A DNA stretch of 64,000 nucleotides from Pleurostoma richardsiae (GCA_030052745.1 JANBVO010000023.1:496001-560000); one strand, 5' to 3'; positions 1-11,739 are shown, counted from the stretch's first letter. Made by a program: numbers and translations. The notes: generated by a model from the letters alone, not told the origin.

Positions 1-206
1 AGCAGGTCTCCCTGGTCATCAACTACGATCTTCCCGCCAACCGTGAGAACTACATCCACCGTATCGGCCGTGGTGGTCGGTTCGGTCGTAAGGGTGTCGC
101 CATCAACTTCGTCACCGCCGAGGACGTGCGCATGATGCGTGAAATCGAGCAATTCTACAGCACCCAGATCGAGGAGATGCCCATGAACGTCGCTGATCTC
201 ATCTAA
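1..206 (+). CDS. TIF1: ATP-dependent RNA helicase eIF4A, C-terminal fragment
   Basis: This is the 3' end of the gene for translation initiation factor eIF4A, the DEAD-box helicase that unwinds 5' UTRs within the eIF4F cap-binding complex in the cytoplasm. The frame opens at base 3 and ends with TAA at 204-206, giving 67 residues. The sequence shows the end of RecA domain 2: the INYDLP segment, helicase motif VI ([13 protein letters not shown]) with its two arginine-finger positions, the INFVT strand, and the family's C-terminus ending NVADLI. Everything upstream (Q motif, Walker A, DEAD box, SAT) lies outside the window. Identity as eIF4A rather than the related FAL1/eIF4A-III rests on the C-terminal tail and is likely but not certain. 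It converges on QNS1. Confidence 0.93.
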   Translation, partial: QVSLVINYDLPANRENYIHRIGRGGRFGRKGVAINFVTAEDVRMMREIEQFYSTQIEEMPMNVADLI

Positions 207-837
207 GCCGCCCACCCGAGTCCGATCATACTTGTCTCATTTCTCTATCGACCGATAAACCGCGCCGATCTTACCGCTTCGAATCCTTTCAGAGGGGCTT
301 TCAGGGGGGGGCTTTCCGTGTCGACTTCTTCAATAGAGAGGGAAAGGGGCTGTTTCGCCAGGAGAAGTCCTGGCCAACGCGCAGCCTGAAGGGACGGCTT
401 CGCACAAAAAGTGGCTTGCATTTTGAGGATTTTTCGCGGCTCCCTCTGCGCCTTAATATCCAAAGGGAGGTGCTCGGGCGCCTGCCAAAAAGATAATCGG
501 CAGGATCTGCGCTTCGTCTCGTTTTTTTTTCTCCTTGTCTGTAACTAGTGGCCTCGGTTACCGCAATGAGATTGTCTCATAGAATGAACATTTCTGAATG
601 CTTTTATGTGATCAATTTCGTGATAAATGCGTATGCCTCGACTTCTCGAGGCAGCGCAACCGTCTACGACATTCTTTCTATGGCAATACTATCGCGGTTG
701 CCAAATCTCTCTGTCTATGACTGCCAGGCCAGTTCGTAATATCACGTCAAACAGTCATTATATCCTTCTCCTTCCTCCTCTTCATATACAAGCCATGCTC
801 CCTCCACGCGGACGAGTCTCCCTACAACCATTCTCAT
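207..837. other. Convergent 3' intergenic region between eIF4A and QNS1
   Basis: These 631 bases hold the 3' UTRs of two convergent genes. Small open frames are present but have no homology that I recognise and no coding character. There is a T-rich stretch near 520-535. No RNA gene was recognised. Confidence 0.7.
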
Positions 838-3733
838 CTACTTGCCCCCCTTCTTTGCCGCCAGTGCCTTCTCGATCTTCGCCACGCGCTCGTCGATCTT
901 CTTGAATGACCAGCTCTCAAAGGCGGGCGGGTACACGATCTGTCGCAGGTCGAAGCGGTGGTCATCTAACACAAGATGTGAGCAGCTAGGCACAGAAAAG
1001 GAGAGAACAGGAGCCACGAGGGTTTGCAGGATTCCTTTACGCCCGGTTCATCCACAAGGAAAGGGTCGCTAGCAACAAGCGGGAACATACCTGGACTGTA
1101 ACTCTCGGCGTGATATGCTATTGTTAACACAGGCAGTCAGTGGTTTGATCTCTTCCATACCCTGCGGCGAGACCGCGAGCCCTGGTTTCAGGAGCACATC
1201 GAATACGCACCTGGCGTCTGGACGCACTGCTTGTGCCGGTTGATCTGGTAGTAGTGGTGGAAGCGCTTGACCTTGTCGGCGACCTCGCGCGGGCTCAGGC
1301 GGGCGCCCCACTCGTCCTGCAGGCGCAGGAACATGCCGTAGGGCCCCAGCTTGTTCATCTTGCGCAGGGTGCCGAAGCGCGACAGCTCGGCGTAGGTCAT
1401 GCCCATGTCGGCCTCGTCGGACTGCACGTACGTCTCGGTGATGGGCTCGAGCTCGGCGGTGGCTATACGAGAACACGGCAGTGTCAGCTTCGAGCGGGGG
1501 GAGGTTATAGTAGAGAAAGCGGGTTGACTCACGGGTGGCATGATAGAACTCCTCGAGGATGGGCATGTCGAAGGACTTCGAGGCCCACTTGATGAAGCGC
1601 TTGAGATCGACTTTGCTGATGGAGCCGACTACCACGTTGTTAGTTACCCTGCCCACTATCAAGGAAAATAAGCTACTTCACAATAGCCAGACTTACTAGG
1701 ATTCACGTCGGCGCTCGAGCAGTCATACTTGGTCAGATATCCCCTGAGGCACTCATCGACGTTACTCGACCCCAGCACCAGCAGGCCCCCGCCGCCGGGC
1801 CTCTTCCTGACCGTCGGCAGCATCTGCGCGTAGTAGTACGCGGTGACCATGCGGCTGCGCGCCTGGATGTTCTGCAGCGCGAGGTTCTCGGCCGGCGACC
1901 CGCCGTGCACGCGAAACTTGGGCTCGAAGCCCGTGCCCTGCGTCAGCAGGCCCTTGGTGGCCTGGAAGACGTCGTCGATGTTCATGTCCGAGTGGTAGCT
2001 GCCGATGCGCGCGGCCAGGTCCTTGGCGCGCTGCCGCGTCTCGCGGCTGCTCTGCTTCTCCATGCCCATGTACACCGTGTGGAAGATCTGCCCGCACAGC
2101 TCCTCCGGCGTCCGCGGCAGCTGCCCCGGCGTGAAGGCCGCGATGCGCCGCACGTCTGCGATGACCTGCTCGTTGCCCTCCTCGATGGCTTTGATCACGA
2201 GCCGGCACATGCTGTAGACAATGGTCGCCGTCGCGCACGAGTCTATGCCGCCGGACAGCGGGACCAGGTAGCCGGCGGTGCGGGACCGGCGCAAGTAGTC
2301 CCACAGCCAGCACGCCGGTCCGTACGCGATCTCCTCCTCGGGCAGGTGGTACCTTGCCGGGCGGGTGGGCGTCGGTGAGGCTAGGACGTCGATCTGCGTC
2401 TCCTCGCGCGTCAGCGCGAAGTCGACCTCGATACGCTTGTACGGCGGCGCCTGGATGGCCTGAAGACCGCGGGAGGGTGCGAAGCGGTAGGCCCGGACCT
2501 CCTCCAGGTCGACGGTTGCTGTGACGACCTCGACGTCGTTCAGGGAGAACTGGCTACCCTGGGCCACGATCTCGCCGTTGACCAGGATCATAGCGCAGCC
2601 GTCGTAGTACAGGCGGTCGCCATCACAGCCCTGCTGGTTACTGTACAGATAGATGCCGCCACTCTTGCGGGTTGCCTCCTGGATTAGCTTGATCCGGGTG
2701 TCTAGCTTGCGGAGAGAGTGGTGGCTACCACTGGAGTTGGTGACGATCTCGACGCCGTTGAGGCCGAGATTGATGTGCGGGCTGTCTGGCCTGTTCATGG
2801 AAGCGTCAGCATGATCAGGAGCGAGTACAACTCCATGCCCCTAGCAGGCTAGTCGAGGAGCGCTGTGCTTGTCCCTTGTTCCAAGTTTTCATAGCCAGGT
2901 TTCTTGAACTCACGTGAAGATTTCCTCGCAGGTCTCTGCGCCGACGCAGGTGTCAAAGGTTGAGATGACGACGTCACCGATCGGAACATGGCGGGTGCCC
3001 TGCTGAGACTGAACGAAGGGTGGAAGATAGTAGTTCTCCCAGTGCTGCGGACGGCTCCAAGGGGTGAAGTAGCGCTGTTACCATAACAGGGAAGATCAGT
3101 ATTGATTATAGTCTCTAACTAACCAGGTTGACAAGGAGGGGTCCCTAGGAATTAAGAACATCCGGAGGCACAAATGCCCAGGAGCCTGGATAGCTCTTAG
3201 GCGCATTCCTGACTTCTGAAGGCTTACCATCTCGCGATAGTTTCCATCGTTGGCAAGGAAGAGCTTAGGCCTCAAGCAGAGGATCTTGCCGTCCAGCACG
3301 ATGGCTCTGCAGTTGTACCGGCAGTTCCTATGCATGATAGGCAGGCCGATATCGAGCAGGATGCCATGGAGAGACTCATCAAGCAGGATCTTGTAAAGCG
3401 TCTCCCATGACTGTTCATAGACATCGGTCTGGCGTGACATCAGCATCTCCGGCACAAACACTTCGATAGTCTATTCCTCTGGGCAATACCTCTAAGAAAT
3501 GATCGAGGCACCCATAGCCCGTAATCTCAAGCCTTTGTGCAGTAAACTGTCAGCTGGTTATGGTATATCTCTTTAGAGAATGAGGGTTTGTTCGCTTACT
3601 CTGGGCCAACTCGGAGAGTTGCTCCCGCTTCCTTAGCCTTGTGTATGGACTCTACGATCCGTTTGTAATTGCCTTCCCAGTCAAGCGCCCACTGGTTCAG
3701 GTTGCAGGTTGCAAGAGTAATAAGGGGCGCCAT
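838..3733 (-). CDS. QNS1: Glutamine-dependent NAD+ synthetase
   Basis: This enzyme makes NAD+ from nicotinic acid adenine dinucleotide, ATP and glutamine, the last step of NAD synthesis. Nine exons give 711 aa: 3733-3600, 3532-3490, 3428-3228, 3074-2914, 2790-1697, 1628-1533, 1462-1211, 1117-1091 and 965-838. The yeast enzyme is about the same length (714). The N-terminal half is a nitrilase-type glutaminase, with the lysine segment [15 protein letters not shown] and the cysteine segment [12 protein letters not shown]. The C-terminal half is the ATP-pyrophosphatase synthetase, with P-loop PLSGGIDS and the conserved VLGSSNVDE and ADVNPIGSISK segments. The protein starts [15 protein letters not shown]. 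Exon 8 is only 27 nt. All introns are GT-AG. The 3429-3489 intron must use the acceptor after CGCC to restore the [12 protein letters not shown] junction. Very secure. Confidence 0.96.
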
Positions 3734-4094
3734 CCTCAGTTTCCGGGTTGAGACCGTTAGAAGACTCAAGAGACAGCGGCTCAGTGACTGATGTCCGGTA
3801 GAGTTGGAGAGTAACTCCGAGTCATCACCATAACTGCCCCAGGTGGGTACGTATATCTGGGTACCGACGGGTAAATCTGGGCTCAATGCTCATTGGCTGA
3901 ATAACGGTAGTTTTATCACGTGATAGTCACGTGGACACTTGAGGATGCATGTAAGTCCGGCTCTCCTCCAGATGACTTGATAGCGTGTTGGCAGTTGCAA
4001 GCGATTCAGCCAGTGCCTACTGATACATGAATAGACAGGCTCGCTCGCTCATCCAGAATACGTATACACATCATCGACGGCATACCCAACAGGC
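3734..4094. other. Intergenic, QNS1 promoter and 3' flank of the AAA gene
   Basis: These 361 bases separate the QNS1 start from the stop of the AAA ATPase gene, both on the minus strand. They must contain the QNS1 core promoter. The CACGTG-like pair TATCACGTGATAGTCACGTG near 3916-3935 is an E-box-type palindrome that could be a bHLH site. No coding or RNA gene was seen. Confidence 0.5.
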
Positions 4095-6812
4095 TCAGTT
4101 ATCCAGCCGTTCGTACCTCCGTTCGGCTCGTTTGCCCTCATCTCCCTTATGGAGGTTGTTCAAGTAGTCCTTGAAATCCTTCGATAGCTCCACCACCGCC
4201 CTCAGATGGTCATCCGTCAGGACGACCCGCCCTTCCTCATCCTTCTTCGCCTCATATTCCGCCAAGGAGACCGCCGTCTGGAAGGCTGTTTTCCGCCGGG
4301 CTGCTGTCAGCAGGTCTTTCGTGCTATGCTGACGCCAGACGAGACGAGACTTGGGGCGGCTTTCACTTACCGTTCCTGATCTCCCTTCCATTCCACTTCA
4401 GGGCCCGCATCGCGGACCCGTAGACGTAATCCTTGGCGTCCATGCTGATGCGCATGTAGTCGCCCCTCTCCCTCGACAGCTTGTCCAGGAACGTCTGCCA
4501 GACCTTCTGTCGCTGGTCGTCGGTGAAGTCAGGGTAGTAGAGCTGTACGTGGACCCGCGAGATGAAGGCATCGTCGAAGGCGCCGACCCTGTTGGTGGTG
4601 AGGAACAGGATGCCGTCGTAGAATTCGAGAGAGCGCAGGAAGCCTAGAGAGTCAGTCATCAGAGACGGTCAAACATGGGCTCACGATGGAGAGTCAACTT
4701 ACCTGCGACAAGACTGTTGCGCTCCAGATCAGCCGGCCCGCGTCTCTCCATGAAGACGTCCGCCTCGTCTATAAGCAGGACTGCGCCCCAGCTCCGAGCG
4801 GTTTTGAAGCTCCTGGTTAGGTTGACCTCGACTGTCCCTGGGTTTGTCCCGATATCACTACAGGTCAGCACCATCAAAGGACGCCTTGTGAACTCGGCTA
4901 TGCATTCTGCCAAGTTTGTCAGCTATTTGCCATACTTGGCATGCTCTCGAGGCTCCCGACGTGGAAGAGTCTCGCTTACCTGCCGTGCAAGTCTTCCCGA
5001 CCCCTGGCTTTCCGTGAAGCAAGAAGATCAAGCCATTGCCCTTTCCCTTGACAAAGTCCGCCGTCCAGGCCTCGCGTTTCATCTCAACTCCGTGTGTGTC
5101 TATCCGGGCGAAGCTTTTCGCTAAGGCCTTCAGCGTCCCGACGCGTCTCTCATCCATGACCAGGGAGTCGATCATATTCTCTTCGAACTTTGGCTGCTGG
5201 AAGTCCTTGACATGTAATCGCTCTGTGTGACCGTCTCAGTAAGTCTTGTACTTGTCATCACATCAAGTCTTTTTCCTCACCCCAAGTCCTGGTTCTGAAG
5301 ACAAATGCCATCATTTCGACTGGACATAGCAGGTACTGTTGATCAGACAGATCGTCCCAGTCTTCTAAAGTAATGAAGTTGAACTCCTCGAACAGAGGGG
5401 TCATGTTCTGGCTGGTGTCGACTCCGCGCTCCTTGCAGACGGGACAGGTGCAGTCCGACGTCCAGTTGCGGCAGTCTCCCGTGCCTATGAGGCGCGGGAT
5501 GGCCCAGTCTCGCTCGGCGAAGAACGTCTCGAGGTCCGCCATCACCAGACCATCCACCTAGACAGATGTCAGTAGTCCCGGTACGCGTGGAGTCAGAGGC
5601 AGCACTTACGTCGTTGTAAGGGAAGTTCTGGCACTTCCCCTTGTAGTACATGCACTGCTTTTTCAAGAGCTTCCAGTACAGCTTGCCGTACTCGATGAGC
5701 TCCTTTGATTCCTCGTCCTCGAGTGGTGCGTCAAGATCGAACACGCGGAGATGGGAAGCGTACTCCTCCTCTCCATCGAACTTGCCTGTGACATTGGTGT
5801 ACGGTACCCTCCCGAGATATTTGCCGTCGTAGGCGAGCCTCCACCCTAGGATCGACCACTCCTGTGGCGGGTTTTCAAAGACGCCCCCGGTAATTGACTG
5901 CACCACGTACGTCTCCCAGTCCGGGCTGGTGTCCGTCTTGAACATGATGGTCGCCCCCGGTTTATGGGTCAGCCAGATGCCCGCAAACGTGCGGTTTCCC
6001 CTCTTGTTGCGCTCCCTCTCCGCCTCCACTTCCGGCATGATCTTCTCATCCAGGTAGCCGAGAAGGAGGCGGAGGTGCTCGGCGGCATCCTTCTCCCGGA
6101 CGCAGAGCTCCTCCTTCTTCTTCGACGCACACCGATCCCTGAACTCGGCAAGCTCGTTGTAGTGGTGGACTAGTATAGGATACGGCCACCGGATCTCAAT
6201 GATATCACCGATGAGATCCTGGCCGGGATAGTACTGCACGACGGACTGCAGAGCGTGGATGATCGCCACGGAGTAGATCCGCAGGTGATATGTCGGCGCC
6301 GAGGACACTGGCATCACCCTCATTGGTTGCACCCTCCCGGGCGGTCCTGGCGGCGGCGGCGGACCACCAGGACCTCTTCGTCTCCTTTCTCCCGCATCGA
6401 TATTCGTCGTCCTGAACCTTGTGAGTACCTCGAACGCTGGCCCGTCGTTGAGCTGATCCAGGAGAGTAGAATCTGGGCCTTCAACATCGCGCCGGTACAA
6501 CACTGAATCGTTGATGCGATCCCGGTATTCAATGCGGTATCTGATCCAAGCAGAGTCTTTTGTCTGCTGCGGCGCAACGTCAATGGGTGCTAATGTGGGA
6601 CTCGGGCTTGCTGAGCTGTCATCCGCATTGCCAGCAGAGACGCCCGCGTCTATGGCTGGTGGAGTAGGAAGACCATCCGCAACAGCAGGTGCACTGCCGT
6701 CGACCAGAACGGGCCGTGGTTCCTTGGCAGCGGCGCCCTTGTCATCTTGAGGCGGACCCGCGAGCAACGGCGACAGAGGAGGAGGAACACTGCTAGGCGG
6801 AGCTTCGACCAT
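4095..6812 (-). CDS. AAA ATPase with N-terminal DUF7025 domain
   Basis: Six exons (6812-5610, 5557-5281, 5222-4980, 4906-4703, 4643-4371, 4303-4095) give 802 aa. The first ~230 residues are low-complexity, Pro/Ala-rich, with a proline run (GPPPPPGPPG). A DUF7025-type region follows, about residues 270-500. The AAA module is complete: Walker A GKPGVGKT near 556, Walker B LLIDEAD near 618, sensor-1 asparagine in LTTNRVG and an arginine-finger segment FISRVHV. The C-terminal tail is helical and charged. Proteins of this build are common in filamentous fungi and resemble BCS1-type and other substrate-remodelling AAA proteins; the substrate is unknown. The first in-frame ATG is at 6812; the frame stays open further upstream but without an ATG. 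The gene lies head-to-head with the DUF7708-like gene, 816 bp away. The AAA call is secure; the biological role is not. Confidence 0.9.
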
Positions 6813-7628
6813 TTTAGACGGCTTCACCAGGAGTTGTGAAGATGTGCACCAGTCGGAGAACTGTGACGGGTTTGTGCCAGCTTTTAGAACTTTGTGGGAC
6901 AACTGAACGAGCTTATACAAGACACGATAATCTGGGCAGCCTCGTCTCACCAGAGCAATAGCCGCTTCGCAAAGCCAAATCGCTTCAGACCTACAGGAGG
7001 GATGTTGCCCCGTGATGACCAAAATGCATGCTTCTCCTCACTCTGTATCCTCAGCCGCACGGCGCAGGAGGGGTGTGGGCCGGTTGCGTGGAAGCACATG
7101 CAGCCAACCCTAGCGACCGATTGCAGCCCCCAAACTAGGATGCGATATGGGTGTCGCAGCTAAGCGATTGGTGTTGGGCCTTGCGTGTGACAAGCATCGC
7201 GATCCTGCAGCCTCTCAGCTCGGTGGCGCAGAGGGCCAAGCGGCTGCGAGACTGTGCCGCTGCCTCTGCCTCTCCGATTCACAGTGAAGTCGATGAGGAT
7301 ATGAGGAATAGGACACCATCCTTCAAGAGCGACTGTATCCAGTGACATCGAAAAGCGCTCTGGTTCTTGCTGGTAATTCTTGAAGGACTGATTGCAACTT
7401 TAACCACCGCGCATCCCTGCTGGGTACCTGAGTTGTTTTGGGGGCCGAACCCCTGCACTTCGTCAAGTCGGTACCACTTAGTCCATCGGGTCACGCAAGG
7501 CAGGCACTCTGAAGCCTTGCAGTGAGGACCGCCGCCTGTCTCTGTTTCGGAAACAAGACTTAAGGATTGAAGGTCAAGCAGAACAATTGTAAACCCCCAA
7601 AAGACTCAACAAATCAGACGCAAATCAT
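6813..7628. promoter_or_regulatory. Shared divergent upstream region of AAA and NACHT-like genes
   Basis: These 816 bases separate two start codons pointing away from each other, so they must carry both promoters. No clear TATA box was seen. The stretch just upstream of 7629 is A-rich, as is usual for fungal 5' UTRs. Short open frames here do not look coding. The shared regulation is an inference from layout. Confidence 0.5.
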
Positions 7629-9678
7629 ATGGCAAGTCTCACTGAGATGACCACGGAGGACGTTCGGGAGTCCAGGAGGGTGGTCCGCCTGTACAGCTTT
7701 GAAGTTGACCAGAGGCTGCCGTCCGGAAATGATGCCCATCGTTTGGGCCAAGCGCTTGCTCAGGATCGAGGGGATATTCAGGCGGTTACGGCACCGTGGC
7801 GCAAGTTCTTCGATCCATGGAGTCCCGTTGGGTCGAGTCGGTGAGTTTCAAGCCAACAACCGACGTGAAGCTGCGTTGCTAAGACCGAGACCAGCGATCC
7901 TATAACTCAGGTCATCGAAGTTGAGTCTGCTAGGCTGAGGGAGAAATGGATGGCCTTCCAGGGAAACTGCCCCAAGGAAGATCGACTCGACTTGCTGAAA
8001 TATGAGCCTACCGTTGAGGGCGTCGTCGATATGGTCGGAGACATTACTAAGAACTGGCAGAGCAGACGGGAGAAGGGGAAAACGGGGAAAGCCTCGATGC
8101 TCTTCCACAGGTTCTGCCGTACCCTCAACTCGCATAAGAATCTCATATCTATTCTTCCCGAAAGCAATGAGTACGTTTCCATCTTCACAGGGACGCTCAA
8201 CTCCATAATAAGAGTGAGTACACAAACACGACTTTCCGTTTTTGCAGGGCAGGTTGACAATGATTCAGGCCAGTGCAAATCACGAGCGGATTGCTGAAGG
8301 CTTATCGGAAGGTTTATGCACTATCAGCGAGCATATCACTGACATCCAAGGCGACTTGGAGCTCTTCCGGACCGAATCGATGCTGAAGCTGGTGGCTGAC
8401 TTGTATGAACACATGTTCCTCTTCCTTGCCAGCACGATGGACTGGATAATGGAGAAACGACGAAAGAAACTCCTAGACTCGTTCAACGAGAGCTTCAACG
8501 ATCGGTTTGTGGGCGAGATTAGAACTATCAAGGTCAAGGCCGAGAGGGTTCGCAATATGGCAGCACAAATCTCCCAGGCGGAGGCGAGAGTCACGCGGCT
8601 GACCGTGGAGGACTTGGACAGAGATGTGAGACTTGGTCTTGAAGGAGACGCCAGGCATCAGGCGGAGATGAGATACTTCGCCGAAAAGATCGAGAAGGAG
8701 CTCATTGAAGCGCAGAGGGAGAGACGGCTGGAAAGCCAGAGGATCAAGCAGCTGGGCAACTATGTCAAGCTCCTTCTCGAAGAACGCGCGACAGGCTGGA
8801 TGGCCCATCACCGTGTGAGTGAAATTGAAATGGGCAGTCGCTCATTCTCAGGGCTCCCACCAGGTGCATCTCAAGGTTCGAACCGCCTATCATCTGGTGT
8901 CGAACAGCGGACTAACGCGGTGTTAGCCATTGGTTGGACTTCTGATGAGGTCGCGGTGAACTCGGCATGTCTTGAGGAGTTCTTCTCGAGAGATCGGGTC
9001 CGCTTGGCATCAGATCGAGCCCTCCATCCTATCTTGATGCGACCAGAGGCCCTTTCTCGCCTAAGCGAATGGACAGAAGGCAACGCTCCTAAAGTCCTGT
9101 GGCTAGAGGGACCTCCAACGGAGACTGACGACTTCGAGAACCCACTGACGATGCTGGCAGCGACGTTTGTCGATCTGACAGCTAAGTCCCGCCTTCCGGT
9201 CTTGTCGTACTTTGCTCAGCTGAGTCGACACCAATGCTTACGGGACGACAACACTCTGGAGGTTCAAGGGATGGTTGCTCTCTTGTACTCGCTGCTGCGA
9301 CAGATGATCGAGTTGCTTCTGCCTCGCTTCGAAACAACAACCGATCTTTCCGAGCAAAGGTTCAGGGGTCTTGATGGGAGCATGGACTCGTGGCAAGACG
9401 CCTTGTCAGTGTTCCAAGATCTTCTGAGCCTCATGCCAAGTACCGTCTTCTGCGTGGTTGACGGCATCCATTGGCTAGACGACAGGAGCACTGACACCCC
9501 TTTACGAGAACTGATCGATGCGTTGAGGGCGGATAAATTAAGGCTCCTCTTGACTACTTCTGGTCGGTCTGGATGCTTGCTGGAAGGATTGGCAAGTGCA
9601 GAGACCCTGCAAATCGACAGCCTCGGAAGAGGTGCATCTTTCACCTTGGACGGCCAGGGGTTTGACAATTTTCAATAA
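7629..9678 (+). CDS. DUF7708-like NACHT-related protein with degenerate P-loop
   Basis: Exons are 7629-7840, 7895-8213, 8269-8812 and 8927-9678, giving 608 aa. The last intron (8813-8926, donor GTGTGA, branch GACTAAC, acceptor TTAG) is 114 nt and in frame, so retaining it gives 646 aa. Residues ~80-250 resemble the fungal DUF7708 helical domain (REKWMAFQGNCPKEDR, then SANHERIAEGLSEGLCTISEH). A charged coiled coil follows to ~350. The last 230 residues follow a NACHT/STAND layout, but the Walker A position reads LWLEGPPTETDDFENP, without the GKS/T. The Walker B-like strand FCVVDGIHWLDD is kept. No WD, ankyrin or TPR repeats follow. Related fungal proteins also lack a clean P-loop, so this is probably a regulatory or scaffold member of the STAND superfamily rather than an ATPase. 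Its function is unknown; a role in allorecognition or stress is only a guess. Confidence 0.82.
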
Positions 9679-10215
9679 GAGAATGACAATCCAGTGGGAT
9701 ATTTGTGGGTATAAAAGATACCCCTTTCACGCACGCTCAAAGAGACACGAGAATCATGACCACACTCAGGTAGCTGCCAGGTTACAGCATCCGAGTCGGA
9801 ATTATATCAGTTAGGCTTGCTCGGTATGCTCTTCAAGCTGAGAGCTTGGAAATTCTGAACATATCCGTAGATGACTACCGGCAGTAGACATCGTAAAAGC
9901 CAATTGTTGCTCTTCCTACCCGAGGAAGACGAAGATGGAGAGTCGTAGAAGTGTTGAAAGTGTTGATGTGTGTGATATGAAAGTACCTCCTGGCGATGGT
10001 TGTCATCGCGATGGTTTGATGTACCTGCTAATTGTGGATCCCTCTTCAGCCTTCTACGTATTTTCCCGGGCAGCAGCGCAGGGTCAATTCCTCTCAGCCC
10101 ACTTCAACAACCCGACACCTGTCGCGCTGTGTCAATCTCGACCGCGCCAACAATCGGCCATCTAAATAGTGGTCCAGATCGCGACCGATTTGATCATCCA
10201 GATCTTCCAAAGACG
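9679..10215. other. Intergenic, 3' flank of NACHT-like gene and YRA1 promoter
   Basis: These 537 bases lie between two plus-strand genes. A TATAAAA match stands at 9710-9716, only 32 bases after the stop codon and about 500 bases upstream of YRA1, so it is probably not the YRA1 core promoter. No coding sequence or RNA gene was recognised. Confidence 0.5.
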
Positions 10216-11739
10216 ATGGATCGCAGTCTGGACGAGATTCTCGCAGACCGCCAGGTACGCGACCTTTTCCTGTCCCCTCGTCTCAGCCTTGCGCCGGTGC
10301 GCCGCAGTGGGTGCTGACATTGAAACAGCGAAAGACTGGTGGCTCTCGAGGCAACCGGGATCGCGGCGGCTCGCGCAGACGTGATAGACAAGAACAGCCC
10401 CGTGATGGTGTCAGAAAGGTAAGCTTGAGCTCGATGCGAATATTTGCCTCGTACTCTGCCTGCGCGGCGGCTAACGATCCCGCTCCTTCACAAGGTGCCA
10501 TAATCTCCCACCTGCCATCCCCTTCTCCATTGCGAAAGCACCGTCTGCCTCTTCGGTCCTCTCGATGCCGTAGCCGGAAACACACTGTCGATGCCTCGGA
10601 TTGGCAACCGGGAAGGTAATTGACGATAAAGCAAAGCCTTGGCTAACCGCTGTCAAATCTTTCGTCCGAACAGTCCTATCGCGACGACGCTCCCCGAAAT
10701 CTAGATACGTACGAAACACTCACCCCCGGGAAGGGACTAAAGGACGCGAGCTGACGGAACCTTGCAGCGAATGGGTCCATGACAGATTCGAAGACAATGG
10801 TATTGATATCCTGCGCGCTGCCGTCCCATCTCCGGACTAAAGCTCATCAATGGGACGTAGGATCGACTAGACCACGACAGCAGCGACGCCGCCGAGATGA
10901 GCAAGACGAGTCTGGGTACGTGACCTATTGAAGAGTTTGCCTGAAGAAACTGCTAACTGGAAGTTCAGCGAGACCAAAGGCACCAAGATTCGTGTCGACA
11001 ACGTCCACTACGAACTGACCGTGGAGGATCTCGAGGTATGCCCTGTATCCTCTTCCCGAGAATGAACGAGAGCTCACAATCCCGACAGGGTCTCTTCAGC
11101 CGCATCGGAACCGTCCTGAAGGTCGACATCCGCTACGACCGCGCCGGCCGCTCCGAGGGGACCGCCTATGTCACCTACGAGGCGCACTCCGACGCGCTCA
11201 AGGCCATCCGCGAGTTCGACGGCGCCAACGCCGCGGGCCAGCCCATCCGCATGTCCATCGTGCCCACCGCGCCCCGTCGCAACCCCTTCGACACCGCCGT
11301 CATGCCCGGCCGCCCCCTCGCCGAGCGCATCACCCTCCCCACCGGCCGCAGCGACCGCTCGCTGTCGCCCGAGGGCGACGCGGCTCGCAGGGGCATCGAC
11401 AGATACGTCCCCGGCGGAAGGAAGGGCCGCAGCCGGTCGCCGCCCCCGAGGCGGAGAGAGGGCGGGCGCCGGCCCGGGGCGCGGAGGGAGGGCCGTGGCG
11501 CTGGTGGCGCTGGCGGCGCTGGCGGCAGACGCGACAACGCTGAGCGCACTGGTCGGGAGCGGCGGCCGAAGAAGACGCAGGAGGAGCTGGACGCAGAGAT
11601 GGAGGACTACTTCGGTGGCGGCGGCGGCGGCGGTGGTGGTGGAGGAGAGGCGCACGTTGCGGCCGAGCCTGCGGCGACGAACGGGAGTGGCGCCGCGGCG
11701 CCGGCTGCGCATGTAGACGATGTCGATATGATTGAGTGA
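10216..11739 (+). CDS. YRA1: mRNA export adaptor, ALYREF/Yra1 family
   Basis: This RNA-binding protein couples splicing and 3' processing to nuclear export by loading the Mex67/NXF1 receptor, as part of TREX. Seven exons (10216-10254, 10329-10418, 10674-10708, 10768-10799, 10861-10915, 10969-11035, 11089-11739) give 322 aa. The start carries the UAP56-binding motif seen at the N-terminus of the family (MDRSLDEILADRQ). An Arg/Gly-rich linker and an EWVHDRFED segment follow. One RRM spans ~90-164, with RNP2 VDNVHY and RNP1 RSEGTAYVTY. The C-terminal half is RGG/SR-like, then a KKTQEELDAEMEDYF motif and an 11-residue glycine run. Exons 3 and 4 are tiny (35 and 32 nt); intron 2 is the longest (255 nt). 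Yeast YRA1 autoregulates through its intron, but nothing here proves that for this gene. Confidence 0.93.

Noticed and set aside
6813-7022. 70-codon N-terminal extension of the AAA ATPase
   Set aside because: The frame is open but the extension begins with TTG and has no ATG; composition is not family-like.
9710-9716. TATAAAA as YRA1 promoter
   Set aside because: It lies about 500 bases upstream of the YRA1 ATG and 32 bases after the previous stop; nothing downstream supports a start site.
11074-11712. 212-codon antisense frame over YRA1
   Set aside because: Low-complexity Arg/Ala/Val translation caused by the GC-rich, repetitive 3' exon of YRA1.
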